From positions 1-29,074 of IMG/VR virus record IMGVR_UViG_3300023443_000483: DNA of 29,074 nucleotides. One strand, 5' to 3'. This document shows positions 28,827 to 29,074 of this stretch, in pieces (within the stretch, counting starts at the first letter, position 1; each line of letters starts with the position of its first letter). A program made the position numbers and the translations under genes. Origin of the DNA: a virus. Below the pieces are notes generated by a model. The model was not told the DNA's origin and did no database searches. It saw only the letters and a program-made list of their open reading frames with translations.

Positions 28827-29014
28827 TTTTTTATTTCTTCGTTAATTGTAGCCAGAAATTCGTTAAATATTTTAACACTGCCGAAAAGCTTAAGATCCTC
28901 AAAAAACTTTATTAAGCCCAATTTGGTTATGATTCTTGTTAAGTCTTCCGGCGACAATTCATGGGCTTTGGCAAGTTCTTCTATTAATTCTTTATCTCTG
29001 TCAATTTTGCTCAT
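28823..29014 (-). CDS. Unknown 63-aa helical protein
   Basis: Encodes 63 aa, predicted wholly helical and acidic (KELIEELAKAHELSPEDL) with hydrophobic spacing suggesting a helical hairpin. A strong ribosome site (GAGG, eight bases upstream) supports the start, which overlaps the end of a further upstream gene (ATGA). No function visible. Confidence 0.65.
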   Translation of the reverse strand: MSKIDRDKELIEELAKAHELSPEDLTRIITKLGLIKFFEDLKLFGSVKIFNEFLATINEEIKK

Positions 29015-29074
29015 TTAAATTGCCTCCCCTGTCCATCAGTTCTTACACTTATGATATCACTTAAGGCCCATAAT
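29011..29074 (-). CDS. C-terminal fragment of a further early gene
   Basis: The reverse strand from the window edge is open in the frame LWALSDIISVRTDGQGRQFK and stops at TGA 29013-29011, overlapping the next ATG as ATGA. It continues the chain of overlapping genes beyond the window. The segment is too short to identify a family. Confidence 0.5.
   Translation of the reverse strand, partial: LWALSDIISVRTDGQGRQFK

Noticed and set aside
1-29074. Integrase or attachment site
   Set aside because: No tyrosine or serine recombinase and no tRNA end is present, so a prophage state cannot be shown from this window.

Overview
The window looks like part of a tailed-phage or prophage genome with an HK97-type head and a non-contractile (siphovirus-like) tail. 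It is A+T-rich, very densely packed, and most genes overlap by 1, 4 or 8 nt. The phage calls rest on recognisable families: P27-like small and large terminase, HK97-type portal, S49-type head protease, HK97-type capsid, gp6-like connector, gp10-like protein, tail-tube protein, a frameshifted tail chaperone pair and a putative tape measure. A Gram-negative host is suggested only by a small lipoprotein with a lipobox at the end of the lysis block. I see no integrase, tRNA, polymerase or classical endolysin, so host species and lifestyle cannot be fixed from this window.

Layout. 1-144 is an exact inverted copy of 388-531, which probably marks an artificial or special contig end. 145-2301 (+) is the packaging module. 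2290-3502 (-) is a five-gene cassette of small proteins, two of them membrane proteins. 3687-9311 (+) holds the portal, a collagen-like protein, four virion/adhesin-like proteins and the head protease. 9323-11127 (-) is a second accessory cassette with a ParB-domain protein. 11383-20966 (+) runs capsid, connectors, tail tube, chaperones, tape measure, baseplate-like proteins and a tail-fibre-like protein. 21057-23140 (+) holds two receptor-binding-type proteins, a holin candidate, a phospholipase A2-like protein and a lipoprotein. 23121-23868 (-) encodes two small DNA-binding-type regulators. 24042-24670 (+) holds two unknown genes. 24867-29074 (-) is one continuous overlapping operon of small early-type genes, including a SAM-dependent methyltransferase.

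Regulation is the most interesting part. A 24-bp dyad overlapping a TTGAAA -35 box occurs three times, before the portal gene, the capsid gene and the gene at 21057. The first two copies lie just past the two reverse-strand cassettes, as though they restart late transcription after each interruption. The capsid copy is followed by a strong intrinsic terminator ending 16 nt before the capsid ATG, preceded by segments that could form a competing hairpin, so capsid expression seems to need read-through. A different 33-bp promoter/operator is shared (26 of 33 positions) between the ParB-type cassette and the helix-turn-helix regulator gene at 23868. This suggests the cassette is controlled together with the regulator and not with the late genes.

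Three small genes (3147-3254, 9323-9502, 26327-26497) were found by following overlapping start/stop junctions. Several starts were moved to better-supported sites, noted in each entry.
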